The notes: a model not told the origin generated them from the sequence alone. Shown: positions 1 through 6,002, numbered from the stretch's first letter. The stretch is DNA of 7,160 nt from Smithella sp. (GCA_012797505.1 JAAZOZ010000379.1:1-7160), one strand, 5' to 3'. Made by a program: numbers and translations.

Positions 1-1113
1 CTAGTGTGCCGTTACAGTAACGGCTTTACAATGAGCAATCTTTTCTAAGATAACGCCAACTTTTTTCGTCCAGACGAACGGTTTAGGATTTTCATTATTT
101 ATGCGGATAAACTCTTCAATGGCCAAGACCAGTTCCGATACACTTTTGAACACACCACGCCGAATACGCTTGCGAGTGATCTCTCCAAACCATCGTTCAA
201 CGAGATTGAGCCATGAAGACGATGTCGGTGTAAAGTGGCAATGAAAACGGGGATGCTTTTCCAACCATGCCTTAACCTTGGGATGATTATGCGTACCATA
301 GTTGTCAAGAATCATATGAATCGCCAGGTCTTTAGGAGTTTCACTGTCGATCTGTCGCAGAAACTTTCGGAATTCGATGTTGCGATGCCTCGGATAACAA
401 GAGCCAATGACCTTTCCCTCCAGCACATTCAGTGCCGCAAACAGGCAGGTAGTGCCGTTGCGTTTGTAATCATGCGTCATCGTTCCGCAGCGACCTTTCT
501 TCATCGGCAAACCAGGCTGTGTCCGATCCAGCGCCTGTATTTGCGACTTCTCGTCCATGCACAGAATAACGGCCTTGTCCGGCGGATTCAGGTACACTCC
601 CACGACGTCTGTCAACTTTTCAACAAACCGTTTGTCCTTCGAGAGTTTGAATCCTTCCAAGCGGTGCGGCTGCAGCCCGTGCGCGTCCCAAATACGGGAG
701 ATGGTGGCGTTGCTGACCCCCATGATTTGGGCCATCGTCCGTGTGGACCAGTGAGTCGCATCCGGCGGCGTCGTGTGCAGAGTGGCCTCCACAATCTCTT
801 TGATCTTTTCGGCAGACAGGCTACGGGAACTCGGGCCGTGAGGCGCATCTTCCGACAATCCCTCCGGACCGCGTTCTTCAAACCGCTTGCGCCATTGCAG
901 TACCGTCGGGCGGCTGGTCTTCAAGGTTTGGGCAATGATTCTATTAGGCAAACCATCGGCAGCAAGCAGACAAATACTTGCACGCAGCACGGTCCGCTGA
1001 GGACTGGTTTTGGCACTAACCCAAGTTTTCAGGGTCATCCGCTGTACTTCCGTCATCAACAATTTTTCGGCTGTCTTCCACATGCAGACAGCAATAGCAC
1101 AGACCGTGATCAT
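1..1113 (-). CDS. IS630-family transposase (DDE)
   Basis: This is a cut-and-paste DDE transposase, 370 aa from the first ATG. The N-terminal half holds helix-turn-helix DNA-binding segments: around 55-82 (IIAQTLKTSRPTVLQWRKRF) and around 118-150. The catalytic triad is visible: D187 in LCMDEKSQIQ, D270 in MILDNYGTHNHP, and E307 in SSSWLNLVERWFG, with the D-to-E spacing (36 residues between) typical of IS630. No frameshift or early stop is seen, so it may be active. The start is uncertain. The ATG at 1113 directly abuts the inverted repeat and has no Shine-Dalgarno site. Internal ATGs at residues 11, 20 and 26 are possible; residue 26 would give 345 aa, close to the usual family length, after a weak GGAAG. 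The stop codon TAG (3-1) is made of the duplicated TA plus the flanking host base. Confidence 0.93.
   Translation of the reverse strand: MITVCAIAVCMWKTAEKLLMTEVQRMTLKTWVSAKTSPQRTVLRASICLLAADGLPNRIIAQTLKTSRPTVLQWRKRFEERGPEGLSEDAPHGPSSRSLSAEKIKEIVEATLHTTPPDATHWSTRTMAQIMGVSNATISRIWDAHGLQPHRLEGFKLSKDKRFVEKLTDVVGVYLNPPDKAVILCMDEKSQIQALDRTQPGLPMKKGRCGTMTHDYKRNGTTCLFAALNVLEGKVIGSCYPRHRNIEFRKFLRQIDSETPKDLAIHMILDNYGTHNHPKVKAWLEKHPRFHCHFTPTSSSWLNLVERWFGEITRKRIRRGVFKSVSELVLAIEEFIRINNENPKPFVWTKKVGVILEKIAHCKAVTVTAH
4..30 (+). repeat. IS630 left terminal inverted repeat
   Basis: It matches the reverse complement of 1114-1140 at 20 of 27 positions, with conserved blocks GTGT, GTTACA, TAA and CTTTACA. It overlaps the last codons of the transposase. 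Positions 8-24 are in addition a perfect palindrome, GCCGTTAC-A-GTAACGGC, which the other end lacks. Confidence 0.85.
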
Positions 1114-1140
1114 TGTAAAGATTTTATTGTAACACTACAC
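1114..1140 (-). repeat. IS630 right terminal inverted repeat
   Basis: This is the partner of the repeat at 4-30. It lies between the transposase start region and the TA at 1141-1142. Its outermost four bases and its innermost seven (CTTTACA on the minus strand) match the left end exactly. Confidence 0.85.
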
Positions 1141-1438
1141 TAGCTTTTCCGAGCGCATCAGCCTCCAGACACTTTTGGCAGCATTCATCATGTAAAAGAT
1201 CAAAGCGTTGCTGGTTTTCGGGAGGGGAAGCCAACAAATTATTTATGAATGTAACGACAGTCTGCTTGAGCCACCCGCTTTGCTTTGGTTCGATGCCCAT
1301 AATCGTGCGGTTGACATCCAAATAGCCCAGCTGAACAATCTCATCAACACTTAGAACTGGTGCCCGCTTATATTTCTTCTTTCTGTAGCCTTCACACTTA
1401 AATCTGACATAAAGAGCTTGATCAATATTCGGCAGCAT
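1124..1438 (-). pseudogene. 5' part of a hypothetical gene cut by IS630
   Basis: The reading frame opens at ATG 1438 behind a strong AGGAGG three bases upstream, so it was a real translated gene. About 98 codons are native (to about 1143). The last residues, S-V-V-L-Q, and the stop at 1126-1124 are encoded by the IS630 right end. The native part is soluble-looking, with a basic stretch near residues 18-25 (YRKKKYKR) and a CCQKC cluster near the end (DECCQKCLEA). I do not recognise the family. The 3' remainder of the gene would lie left of position 1, outside the window. The insertion is in the same orientation, so this gene's promoter could transcribe the transposase. Alternatively, the truncated product is simply a 104-aa protein. 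Confidence 0.7.
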
Positions 1439-1441
1439 ATG

Positions 1442-1447
1442 CCTCCT
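1442..1447 (-). promoter_or_regulatory. Ribosome binding site of the interrupted gene
   Basis: On the minus strand AGGAGG precedes CAT-ATG. The spacing is short (3 bases), but the match to the anti-Shine-Dalgarno sequence is full. It fixes the start at 1438. Confidence 0.7.
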
Positions 1448-1487
1448 ATATCTCGTGGACGTCCAACAATTAATCTACCGCTCCGGT

Positions 1488-1517
1488 TTTTTAATGTTTT
1501 TTGTAATGCGTGGTCAA
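1488..1517 (-). promoter_or_regulatory. Possible promoter of the interrupted gene
   Basis: A TTGACC -35-like hexamer (1517-1512) lies 18 bp from TAAAAA (1493-1488), in an AT-rich stretch 50-80 bp upstream of the start. The fit is moderate; the call rests on position and hexamers only. Confidence 0.3.
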
Positions 1518-1718
1518 AATTTCTGTTTTGATGGAGATGCGCCCATGAATAAGATTTTGCCTCAGTTCCAGTAATTCATGGCCGCGCGGGCGCCGGCTGT
1601 GGAAAACCAGATTCTTTTTACGCCGGATGTGCAAACAAATTCATCCGTTTCTCCAACGAGTGGCAATCTACTTCAACTGGTTCAAATATTCAATGATTTC
1701 TTGACGAATCAACCACCT

Positions 1719-1763
1719 CGCAGCAAGCTGCGGAGAATTAACGCTTGTCCCGCTTAAGCGGGA
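1719..1763. repeat. Pair of REP-like palindromes
   Basis: Two short perfect palindromes lie 15 bp apart. CGCAGC-AA-GCTGCG occupies 1719-1732 and TCCCGCTT-AAGCGGGA occupies 1748-1763. The two halves resemble intergenic REP-type units in which a GC-rich hairpin is repeated many times per genome. Only one copy is in the window, so the repeat nature is inferred. No U-tract follows directly, so it is not a standard intrinsic terminator. Confidence 0.45.
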
Positions 1764-1900
1764 TTAAAGAAAAATCCCAAGTTTCAGGGCTGACAGGGCG
1801 AACCACAAAACTACTGCACCCGATCGCACGCCCGTGACATGCTCCGGATAGGCTTTCCATTGACAGTATAGAACATTGCATTTCTATGTGAAAAATAATA

Positions 1901-1929
1901 TTGACTTTCTAAAATTCGTAACTTATTAA
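1901..1929 (+). promoter_or_regulatory. Promoter of the toxin-antitoxin operon
   Basis: TTGACT (1901-1906), a 17-bp spacer and TATTAA (1924-1929) lie about 33 bp before the antitoxin start in a strongly AT-rich region. The -10 element sits between the arms of the dyad at 1914-1946, as expected for an autorepressed operon. Confidence 0.65.
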
Positions 1930-1946
1930 ATTACTAAATTACGAAT
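1914..1946. promoter_or_regulatory. Operator dyad overlapping the TA promoter
   Basis: The perfect inverted repeat ATTCGTAA (1914-1921) / TTACGAAT (1939-1946) is separated by 17 bp. Between and into the right arm runs an exact tandem repeat of TAAATTAC (1927-1934 and 1935-1942). The dyad covers the -10 region, so a bound dimeric AbrB-fold antitoxin (or its complex with the toxin) would block transcription. That role is inferred from the way type II toxin-antitoxin operons are usually autoregulated. Confidence 0.6.
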
Positions 1947-1961
1947 CGGGAGGGGAATGTT

Positions 1962-2240
1962 ATGGCGCTGGTGAAGGTCAGGCAAAATTACCAGATCACG
2001 ATACCTGTCGAAGTGCGGAAAAGCGTGAAGGTTGGCGATTATCTGGATATTGAAAAGAAAGAGGGGGATCTTGTTTTGAAGCCCGTTAAGATGATTCATC
2101 CTGAGCAGGCGTATTTCCACACCAAAGAGTGGCAGGACGCCGAGGCTGAAGCAGACAGAGAGATTGCATCTGGAAAAACGGTCGGACCTTTCGACAATAT
2201 TGACGATGCGCTCAATGCGCTAAAGAAGGCTAAAGCATGA
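1962..2240 (+). CDS. AbrB/MazE/SpoVT-family antitoxin
   Basis: This is a 92-aa DNA-binding antitoxin. Residues 3-43 form a swapped-hairpin AbrB domain (VKVRQNYQITIPVEVRKSV, then GDYLDIEKKEGDLVLKP). Residues about 46-92 form an acidic, helical tail (HTKEWQDAEAEADREIASGK..GPFDNIDDALNAL) of the kind antitoxins use to wrap and neutralise RelE-like toxins. GGGAGGGG, ending about 7 bases before the ATG, supports the start. The stop TGA overlaps the toxin's ATG (ATGA), giving tight translational coupling. Expected roles are to neutralise the toxin from the next gene and to repress the operon at the upstream dyad. AbrB-fold antitoxins paired with RelE-superfamily toxins have a precedent in PrlF-YhaV. 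Confidence 0.88.
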   Translation: MALVKVRQNYQITIPVEVRKSVKVGDYLDIEKKEGDLVLKPVKMIHPEQAYFHTKEWQDAEAEADREIASGKTVGPFDNIDDALNALKKAKA

Positions 2241-2494
2241 AGCTTGAATTCACGAAGGCATTCATCAAGGACTATCGGAAGCTACCCTCAAGCATAAAAA
2301 AAACAACTGACAAGAATCTTGCATTACTGCTTTCAAACTCAACGCATCCGTCGCTTCATGTGAAAAAGATGAATGATCCTCGTAATATTTGGGAGGGACG
2401 GGTGACGGATTCTTATAGATTCACCTTCCAGATTAAGGGAGACACGTGCCTGCTCAGACGAATCGGCACGCATGATATGTTGAGAAATCCATAA
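2237..2494 (+). CDS. RelE/ParE-superfamily toxin
   Basis: This is an 85-aa basic protein of the size and pattern of RelE/YafQ/ParE toxins. It has an N-terminal strand and helices (KLEFTKAFIKDYRKLPSSIKK), a HPSLHVKKM segment at 37-45, the central WEGRVTDSYRF at 52-62, and the terminal LLRRIGTHDML at 72-82. RelE-type members cut mRNA in the ribosome, while ParE-type members poison gyrase. The conserved Arg/His/Asp near the end (R74, R75, H79, D80) fit the superfamily but do not decide between the two activities. It overlaps the antitoxin by 4 bp and has no Shine-Dalgarno site of its own that I can see, so expression should depend on antitoxin translation. The length is complete, with no sign of decay. 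Confidence 0.87.
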   Translation: MKLEFTKAFIKDYRKLPSSIKKTTDKNLALLLSNSTHPSLHVKKMNDPRNIWEGRVTDSYRFTFQIKGDTCLLRRIGTHDMLRNP

Positions 2495-2538
2495 TAGAAT
2501 CATTACCCTATTGTTTTCTTTTGGGGAGGCTTAGATTT

Positions 2539-3081
2539 ATGAAAAGGATGCAAATCAGCAAAGCGTTCACTCTGATGGAACCGGGACCCGTTGTTCTGGT
2601 TACGACAAATGATGGGAAGAAGAACAACATCATGACGATCTCCTGGACAATGGTGGTAGACTTTACGCCGAAGTTTGCCATAACCACCGGCCCATGGAAT
2701 TATTCCTATGCCGCACTTCAAAAATCGAAGGAATGCGTTATTTCCATTCCCACGGTTGACCTCATCGATAAGGTCGTTGGCGTGGGGACATGCTCCGGCG
2801 CCGACACGGACAAATTTGAAAAATTTGGACTAACGCCGGTGAAGGGAAAGCATGTCCGGTCGCCCTTGATTAAGGAATGTCTGGCGAACATCGAATGTAA
2901 CGTCATCGAGATCGTCAAAAAGCACAATATCGTTGTGCTTGAATGCGTTGCTGCGTATATCGACCCTTCACGAAAAGAGAAGCGAACCCTTCACGCAATC
3001 GGCGATGGAACGTTCGTCGTGGATGGGCGCAAATTGAATCGAAGGGAAATGATGTTGTCAAAACTCCCGGAGGGTGTCTAA
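2539..3081 (+). CDS. Flavin reductase-like (FMN-binding split barrel) protein
   Basis: This 180-aa cytoplasmic protein belongs to the DIM6/NTAB flavin reductase-like family, which binds FMN in a split beta-barrel. Members reduce flavins or act as FMN-dependent oxidoreductases; the substrate here is unknown. Visible family features are PGPVVLVTT at 15-23, NIMTISW at 30-36 (flavin phosphate-binding region), ITTGPWNYSYAAL at 48-60, VISIP at 67-71, GTCSGADTDKFEKFGLT at 83-99 and LECVAAYID at 134-142. I chose ATG 2539 because GGGGAGG (2523-2529) ends 9 bases before it. The frame can be extended to TTG 2521, but that would place the ribosome binding site inside the gene. It lies 44 bp behind the toxin gene with no terminator seen, so read-through from the TA promoter is possible. 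Its 3' end overlaps the convergent radical SAM gene by 24 bp. Confidence 0.88.
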   Translation: MKRMQISKAFTLMEPGPVVLVTTNDGKKNNIMTISWTMVVDFTPKFAITTGPWNYSYAALQKSKECVISIPTVDLIDKVVGVGTCSGADTDKFEKFGLTPVKGKHVRSPLIKECLANIECNVIEIVKKHNIVVLECVAAYIDPSRKEKRTLHAIGDGTFVVDGRKLNRREMMLSKLPEGV

Positions 3082-4047
3082 TCCGATTGATTCGCAGCGC
3101 ATACCCTGATAGGCGTTTCTTCTCTCCAGCTCTTTGTTAATGGCGTTGAGCACATCCAGCTTGTTTTGCGCCCAGACGGGCCCGAGAAGGATATCCCGGT
3201 AGCCGTCGGCGGTGAGGCGCTGGATGACCATTTCCGGCGGCAGAAGTTCCAGGACATCCGCGACAAGGGATGCATACTTTTCTTTGGAGATCATGGGAAT
3301 GGCTCCCTGTTTGTACATTTCACCCAACTTTGTGCCGTCGAGCGCTAGGAGAGAATGAATTTTAATACCGTTGACCGGAAGGGCTGCCAGTGTTTTTGCC
3401 GTGGTCAATATATCTTCATCGCTTTCCCCGGGCAGGCCGATGATGACATGAACACAGATGTTCAATTCTCTGCCTCCGAGCGCTTCGACGGCCTGGGCAA
3501 ACTGCGCGAAGGTGTGTCCCCGGTTAATAAAATAAAGCGTCCGGTCGGACGCGGACTGAAGCCCCAGTTCCACCCAGACGTGATATTTTTTCGCATAGCC
3601 GGCCAGAAGATCGATCACCTCCGGGGGCAGGCAGTCGGGCCTTGTGCCGATGGACAGGCCGATGACATCTTCCTGGGCCAGCGCCTCGTCGTAGAGCGCT
3701 TTGAGCTTTTCCACCGGAGCGTAGGTGTTGGTAAAGGTCTGGAAATAAGCGACAAACTTTGACGCGGACGGCTTGTAATATTTTTTGCCGGAAGCAATCT
3801 GGCAGGCCACGGAGGGAAGAGCCCCGCTTTGGCGCAGCTTCGATCCGCGTCCGTCGCAGTAGATGCAGCCGCCTGTGGCCACGCGCCCGTCGCGGTTGGG
3901 ACAGGTAAAGCCCGCATCGATCTGCAGCTTGTGGACGGTGCAGCCGAACCGGTTGCGCCAGTAGCTTTTCAAATCGTAGTAGCGTTTGCTGTTTTTCCAG
4001 AAATCCGGTTTGCTCAAATCCGCCTCGATTTTATCTGGTGTTTTCAT
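3058..4047 (-). CDS. yhcC: TIGR01212-family radical SAM protein (YhcC-like)
   Basis: This 329-aa cytoplasmic radical SAM enzyme belongs to the family that includes E. coli YhcC. Residues 48-64 read TCPNRDG...GGCIYC, giving C49, C61 and C64 as the expected ligands of the [4Fe-4S] cluster, in the unusual spaced-out pattern that marks this family. Other family signatures are AYFQTFTNTYAPVEKLK (100-116), IGLSIGTRPDCLP (around 129-141), WVELGLQSASDRTL (around 158-171), NICVHVIIGLPGE (around 197-209) and IKIHSLLALDGTKL (around 228-241). The reaction is not firmly known to me; E. coli YhcC has no settled role. It starts 53 bp after the 284-aa exported gene, with only a weak ribosome binding site, and could be the last gene of a leftward operon or a separate unit. 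Its tail overlaps the convergent flavin reductase-like gene by 24 bp. Confidence 0.92.
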   Translation of the reverse strand: MKTPDKIEADLSKPDFWKNSKRYYDLKSYWRNRFGCTVHKLQIDAGFTCPNRDGRVATGGCIYCDGRGSKLRQSGALPSVACQIASGKKYYKPSASKFVAYFQTFTNTYAPVEKLKALYDEALAQEDVIGLSIGTRPDCLPPEVIDLLAGYAKKYHVWVELGLQSASDRTLYFINRGHTFAQFAQAVEALGGRELNICVHVIIGLPGESDEDILTTAKTLAALPVNGIKIHSLLALDGTKLGEMYKQGAIPMISKEKYASLVADVLELLPPEMVIQRLTADGYRDILLGPVWAQNKLDVLNAINKELERRNAYQGMRCESIGLDTLREF

Positions 4048-4083
4048 CGCACATCACACGGTCATCATGAAATGATCTCTGTC

Positions 4084-4112
4084 AGGCGGAGTGCTGCCGG
4101 TCACTCCAGCCT
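4084..4112 (-). other. Hairpin across the end of the 284-aa gene
   Basis: The minus-strand RNA can fold AGGC-(U)-GGAGUG / CACUCC-GCCU. That is a 10-bp stem with one bulged base and an 8-base loop that includes part of the TGA stop codon at 4103-4101. No U-run follows, so intrinsic termination is unlikely. It could stabilise the 3' end of the upstream message or attenuate expression of the radical SAM gene 37 bp further on; both are inference. Confidence 0.35.
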
Positions 4113-4955
4113 AAGTTTCCACAGTCTGCGTGATGTTTCAAATAGTATATAATCTCTTTCGGTGAGAAAATAGAAAGTCTTTTTATTGTCCAGAAAAACT
4201 TTTCTGACCGCGCCGATGTCGTAGCTCATGCGGAACAGTTCGATGCCGCGTGGATATCCTGCGCTGAAACAGACCATCACCGCGCAACGGGGACGCTCCA
4301 TATTGATGTAAATCCACTTGCGGCCCTCATGGAAAATCGTCAATCCCGTTTCCCCATCGAGACTGTAGGAGGCGGGGTTGTAGAAAAGATCCCTGCTTAA
4401 AACGGATATCAGTCTTTTACTTTGCCAGTCATACTGGAAAAGACCCTTCCTGAAAACTCCCTTCTCAACCGGAAGATCACCGGAGACCAGCAGCATCTTT
4501 GCTGTGGGAAAAGCCAGCGACTTGACGTATCTTGGGGATTCTCCCGTTAATTCGAAAGAAGCGGCAATCGTCATGTCCTGCTTGTATATGAATCCGTGTC
4601 TTGTATCCGGATCACGGATAAACAAACCCGCCTTTGTGTCTGCTTGCGGCATGCCCGCCACGGCAAGCGGAAAGCCGCCTCGTCCCAGCCCCTTCTTTTC
4701 CGGAAAGTATGTGCTGCTCTGGACATACGGAATGCTGACCAGCCTCTCCATGATTTCCGGATGATCTGCGGGATCCATTTCTACAAGCGTGGCTGTCTTT
4801 GCACCTTCAGGATTCCAGCGGATGTCCGGTTCAAAAAAGGAAAAAGCCAGCGATGATGGAGCGCAAAGGACCATGATCAGCAAGATGGCCGCCCGCGCAG
4901 CAAAAAAAATAGTCAGGCAGCAACCTGAACCCTTCTGGGGTCTCTGCTTCATCAT
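4101..4955 (-). CDS. Hypothetical exported protein, beta-rich
   Basis: I do not recognise a family for this 284-aa protein. The N-terminus is a signal peptide: basic start (MMKQRPQK), hydrophobic core at about 15-33, and a likely cleavage after SLA (residue 37). The mature part of about 247 aa contains repeated short hydrophobic strands joined by charged turns, for example GLFIRDPDTRHGFIYKQD, GLFQYDWQSKRLISVL and TGLTIFHEGRKWIYIN. The C-terminal YFLTERDYILFETSRRLWKLRLE is similar. This pattern is common in beta-propeller or TolB-like blades, but the call is tentative. Two ATGs stand in tandem at the start. AAGGCGG about 5 bases upstream of the first supports 4955. It lies 78 bp behind the TIMP-like gene on the same strand, so it is probably co-transcribed with that secreted pair. 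Confidence 0.8.
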   Translation of the reverse strand: MMKQRPQKGSGCCLTIFFAARAAILLIMVLCAPSSLAFSFFEPDIRWNPEGAKTATLVEMDPADHPEIMERLVSIPYVQSSTYFPEKKGLGRGGFPLAVAGMPQADTKAGLFIRDPDTRHGFIYKQDMTIAASFELTGESPRYVKSLAFPTAKMLLVSGDLPVEKGVFRKGLFQYDWQSKRLISVLSRDLFYNPASYSLDGETGLTIFHEGRKWIYINMERPRCAVMVCFSAGYPRGIELFRMSYDIGAVRKVFLDNKKTFYFLTERDYILFETSRRLWKLRLE

Positions 4956-5033
4956 TTTTCCGCCTTCAGATGCAAATTTTGTTATCCGCTTTCAATGAAT
5001 TGTCCTACTGACAATGGACGCCGTTAGAATTTT

Positions 5034-6002
5034 TCAATACCCGCCTTCCAGTCGGACGGAAAAATCCAGCCATTCAATTTTCGGGCAGCCATCTTTGCCT
5101 TCTGACAACTTGTACTTTTCGATTTTCAGCACACCCCGGCCAAAAGCCTCCACTTTTTTTACATCCGCCTTGCCGGTTTCCGAACCGTAGATGATGCTTT
5201 TGCCCACCTCCGGAGAAAAAATGAACCGGCGGGGATTGGCGGGACCCGCGTCAGCCCTGTAAGGACGATTGATGCAGGCGGACGGATTCGCAAGTAGATG
5301 CCAGCCTGCAATTTCCCGGGGATTGGGCGCGAAATGAAACGGCGGCGTAAGCCTGGCCAGGTTTTCATCCCGTCCGTATTCCCGGATGGCGATCTCCCAG
5401 CCGTCCGGCGCCGGCTCCAGCACAAACGCAAAGCGCGAACCGAACGGACGGCTGTATGGCTTTCCCGACACAACCCGGCCGGAAAAATTTTCATTAAAAC
5501 GCGGATACAAAAGACTCCTTTTCAACTGCGTCAGGGGCATTCTCTTCACCTGCTTCATTTCCCCGTCGATGCTGCCGACAACATCATGGTTCTCCAGACG
5601 CAGCCAGTATTCCCCGCAATGCGAGATTGCCCAGCCGTTGCCTGCTTTCGCTCCCGGGCCGTTGATCGCCAGAATCCAACTGGTGCCCACCGGAAACATA
5701 TCCATGGCCGGCCGGCAATGCATGCCGTCTCCCATTTGAATGGTCATTCCCGAATCCAGAATGCCGCCTTTGAGCGTTTCTAAAACCAGAACATCCATGG
5801 CCGGAGATTTACCCGGATGATGACGGATAATTTTTCCGATGATCACCAGAGGGGCATCCCGCGCCACGGAAAGAAAGGGACCCTTCCAGATGCAGGAGCA
5901 GGCGTCGACGAAGGACGGCATCAACGCGAGGAGCATGAAAACCAGCATCACCACTCCAATGATTTTCTTTTCAGGGTTTTCCATATCCTTCCAGATAAAC
6001 AT
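5034..6002 (-). CDS. Exported protein with TIMP-like (netrin/OB-fold) N-terminal domain
   Basis: This is a 322-aa secreted protein. After a signal peptide (basic n-region to K13, hydrophobic 14-28, cleavage after VDA at 34) the mature chain begins C35-S-C37, as in tissue inhibitors of metalloproteinases (TIMPs). Counted from the first Cys, cysteines fall at 1, 3, 62 and 95, close to the 1-70 and 3-99 disulfide pairs of TIMPs. The stretch PLVIIGKIIR..DVLVLETLKGG..TIQMGDGMHC..FPVGTSWILAI fits the netrin/OB barrel. A second domain (about 185-322) has FAFVLEP..GWEIAI, LARLTPPFH, GWHLL and RFIFSPEVG, plus C243 and C306 as a possible disulfide. I cannot name it. The start at 6002 is set by GGAGGAG 7 bases upstream; the longer frame from 6029 has no such site. 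It overlaps the upstream gene by 32 bp. Protease inhibition is a hypothesis; many bacterial TIMP-like domains have no known target. Confidence 0.75.
   Translation of the reverse strand: MFIWKDMENPEKKIIGVVMLVFMLLALMPSFVDACSCIWKGPFLSVARDAPLVIIGKIIRHHPGKSPAMDVLVLETLKGGILDSGMTIQMGDGMHCRPAMDMFPVGTSWILAINGPGAKAGNGWAISHCGEYWLRLENHDVVGSIDGEMKQVKRMPLTQLKRSLLYPRFNENFSGRVVSGKPYSRPFGSRFAFVLEPAPDGWEIAIREYGRDENLARLTPPFHFAPNPREIAGWHLLANPSACINRPYRADAGPANPRRFIFSPEVGKSIIYGSETGKADVKKVEAFGRGVLKIEKYKLSEGKDGCPKIEWLDFSVRLEGGY

Larger units (their letters stand above)
4..1140 (-). mobile_element. Complete IS630-family insertion sequence
   Basis: The element carries one transposase gene between imperfect terminal inverted repeats (4-30 and 1114-1140, 20 of 27 bases matching). 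It is flanked on both sides by TA (2-3 and 1141-1142), the two-base target duplication expected for IS630/Tc1-mariner elements. Counting one more base on each side, the flanks read C-TA and TA-G, so the empty site would have been CTAG, the known preferred target of IS630. It lies inside a hypothetical gene on the same strand. Only one base of left flank is in the window, so the left boundary rests on the repeat match. Confidence 0.9.
1439..1899. other. Non-coding stretch between interrupted gene and TA operon
   Basis: About 460 bp with no convincing gene on either strand. It contains the RBS and possible promoter of the leftward gene, then a GC-rich patch (1575-1640), then the two palindromes at 1719-1732 and 1748-1763. 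One short open frame (1578-1757, 59 aa) has no ribosome binding site and ends inside a palindrome, so I do not call it. Otherwise nothing recognisable is seen. Confidence 0.6.

Noticed and set aside
235..1143. A 302-aa open frame on the plus strand
   Set aside because: It lies wholly opposite the IS630 transposase, has low-complexity, Arg/His/Gln-rich composition and no ribosome binding site. It is a shadow of the true gene.
1477..1492. Small hairpin ACCG-CTC-CGGT followed by T-run, resembling a plus-strand terminator
   Set aside because: The stem is only 4 bp and no plus-strand gene lies upstream for it to terminate.
1578..1757. A 59-aa open frame in the intergenic region
   Set aside because: It has no Shine-Dalgarno site and no recognisable domain, and its end falls inside the REP-like palindrome.
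1860..1888. TTGACA at 1860-1865 as a second promoter for the TA operon
   Set aside because: No acceptable -10 element is found at 16-18 bp; the downstream TTGACT/TATTAA pair fits better and coincides with the operator.
2521..2538. TTG start for the flavin reductase-like gene
   Set aside because: The first codons would be the ribosome binding site GGGGAGG itself; ATG 2539 is well placed behind it.
4999..5015. ATTGTC-CTACT-GACAAT hairpin between the 284-aa and TIMP-like genes
   Set aside because: The stem is only 6 bp and AT-rich with no T-run. It is too weak to call a terminator or regulator.
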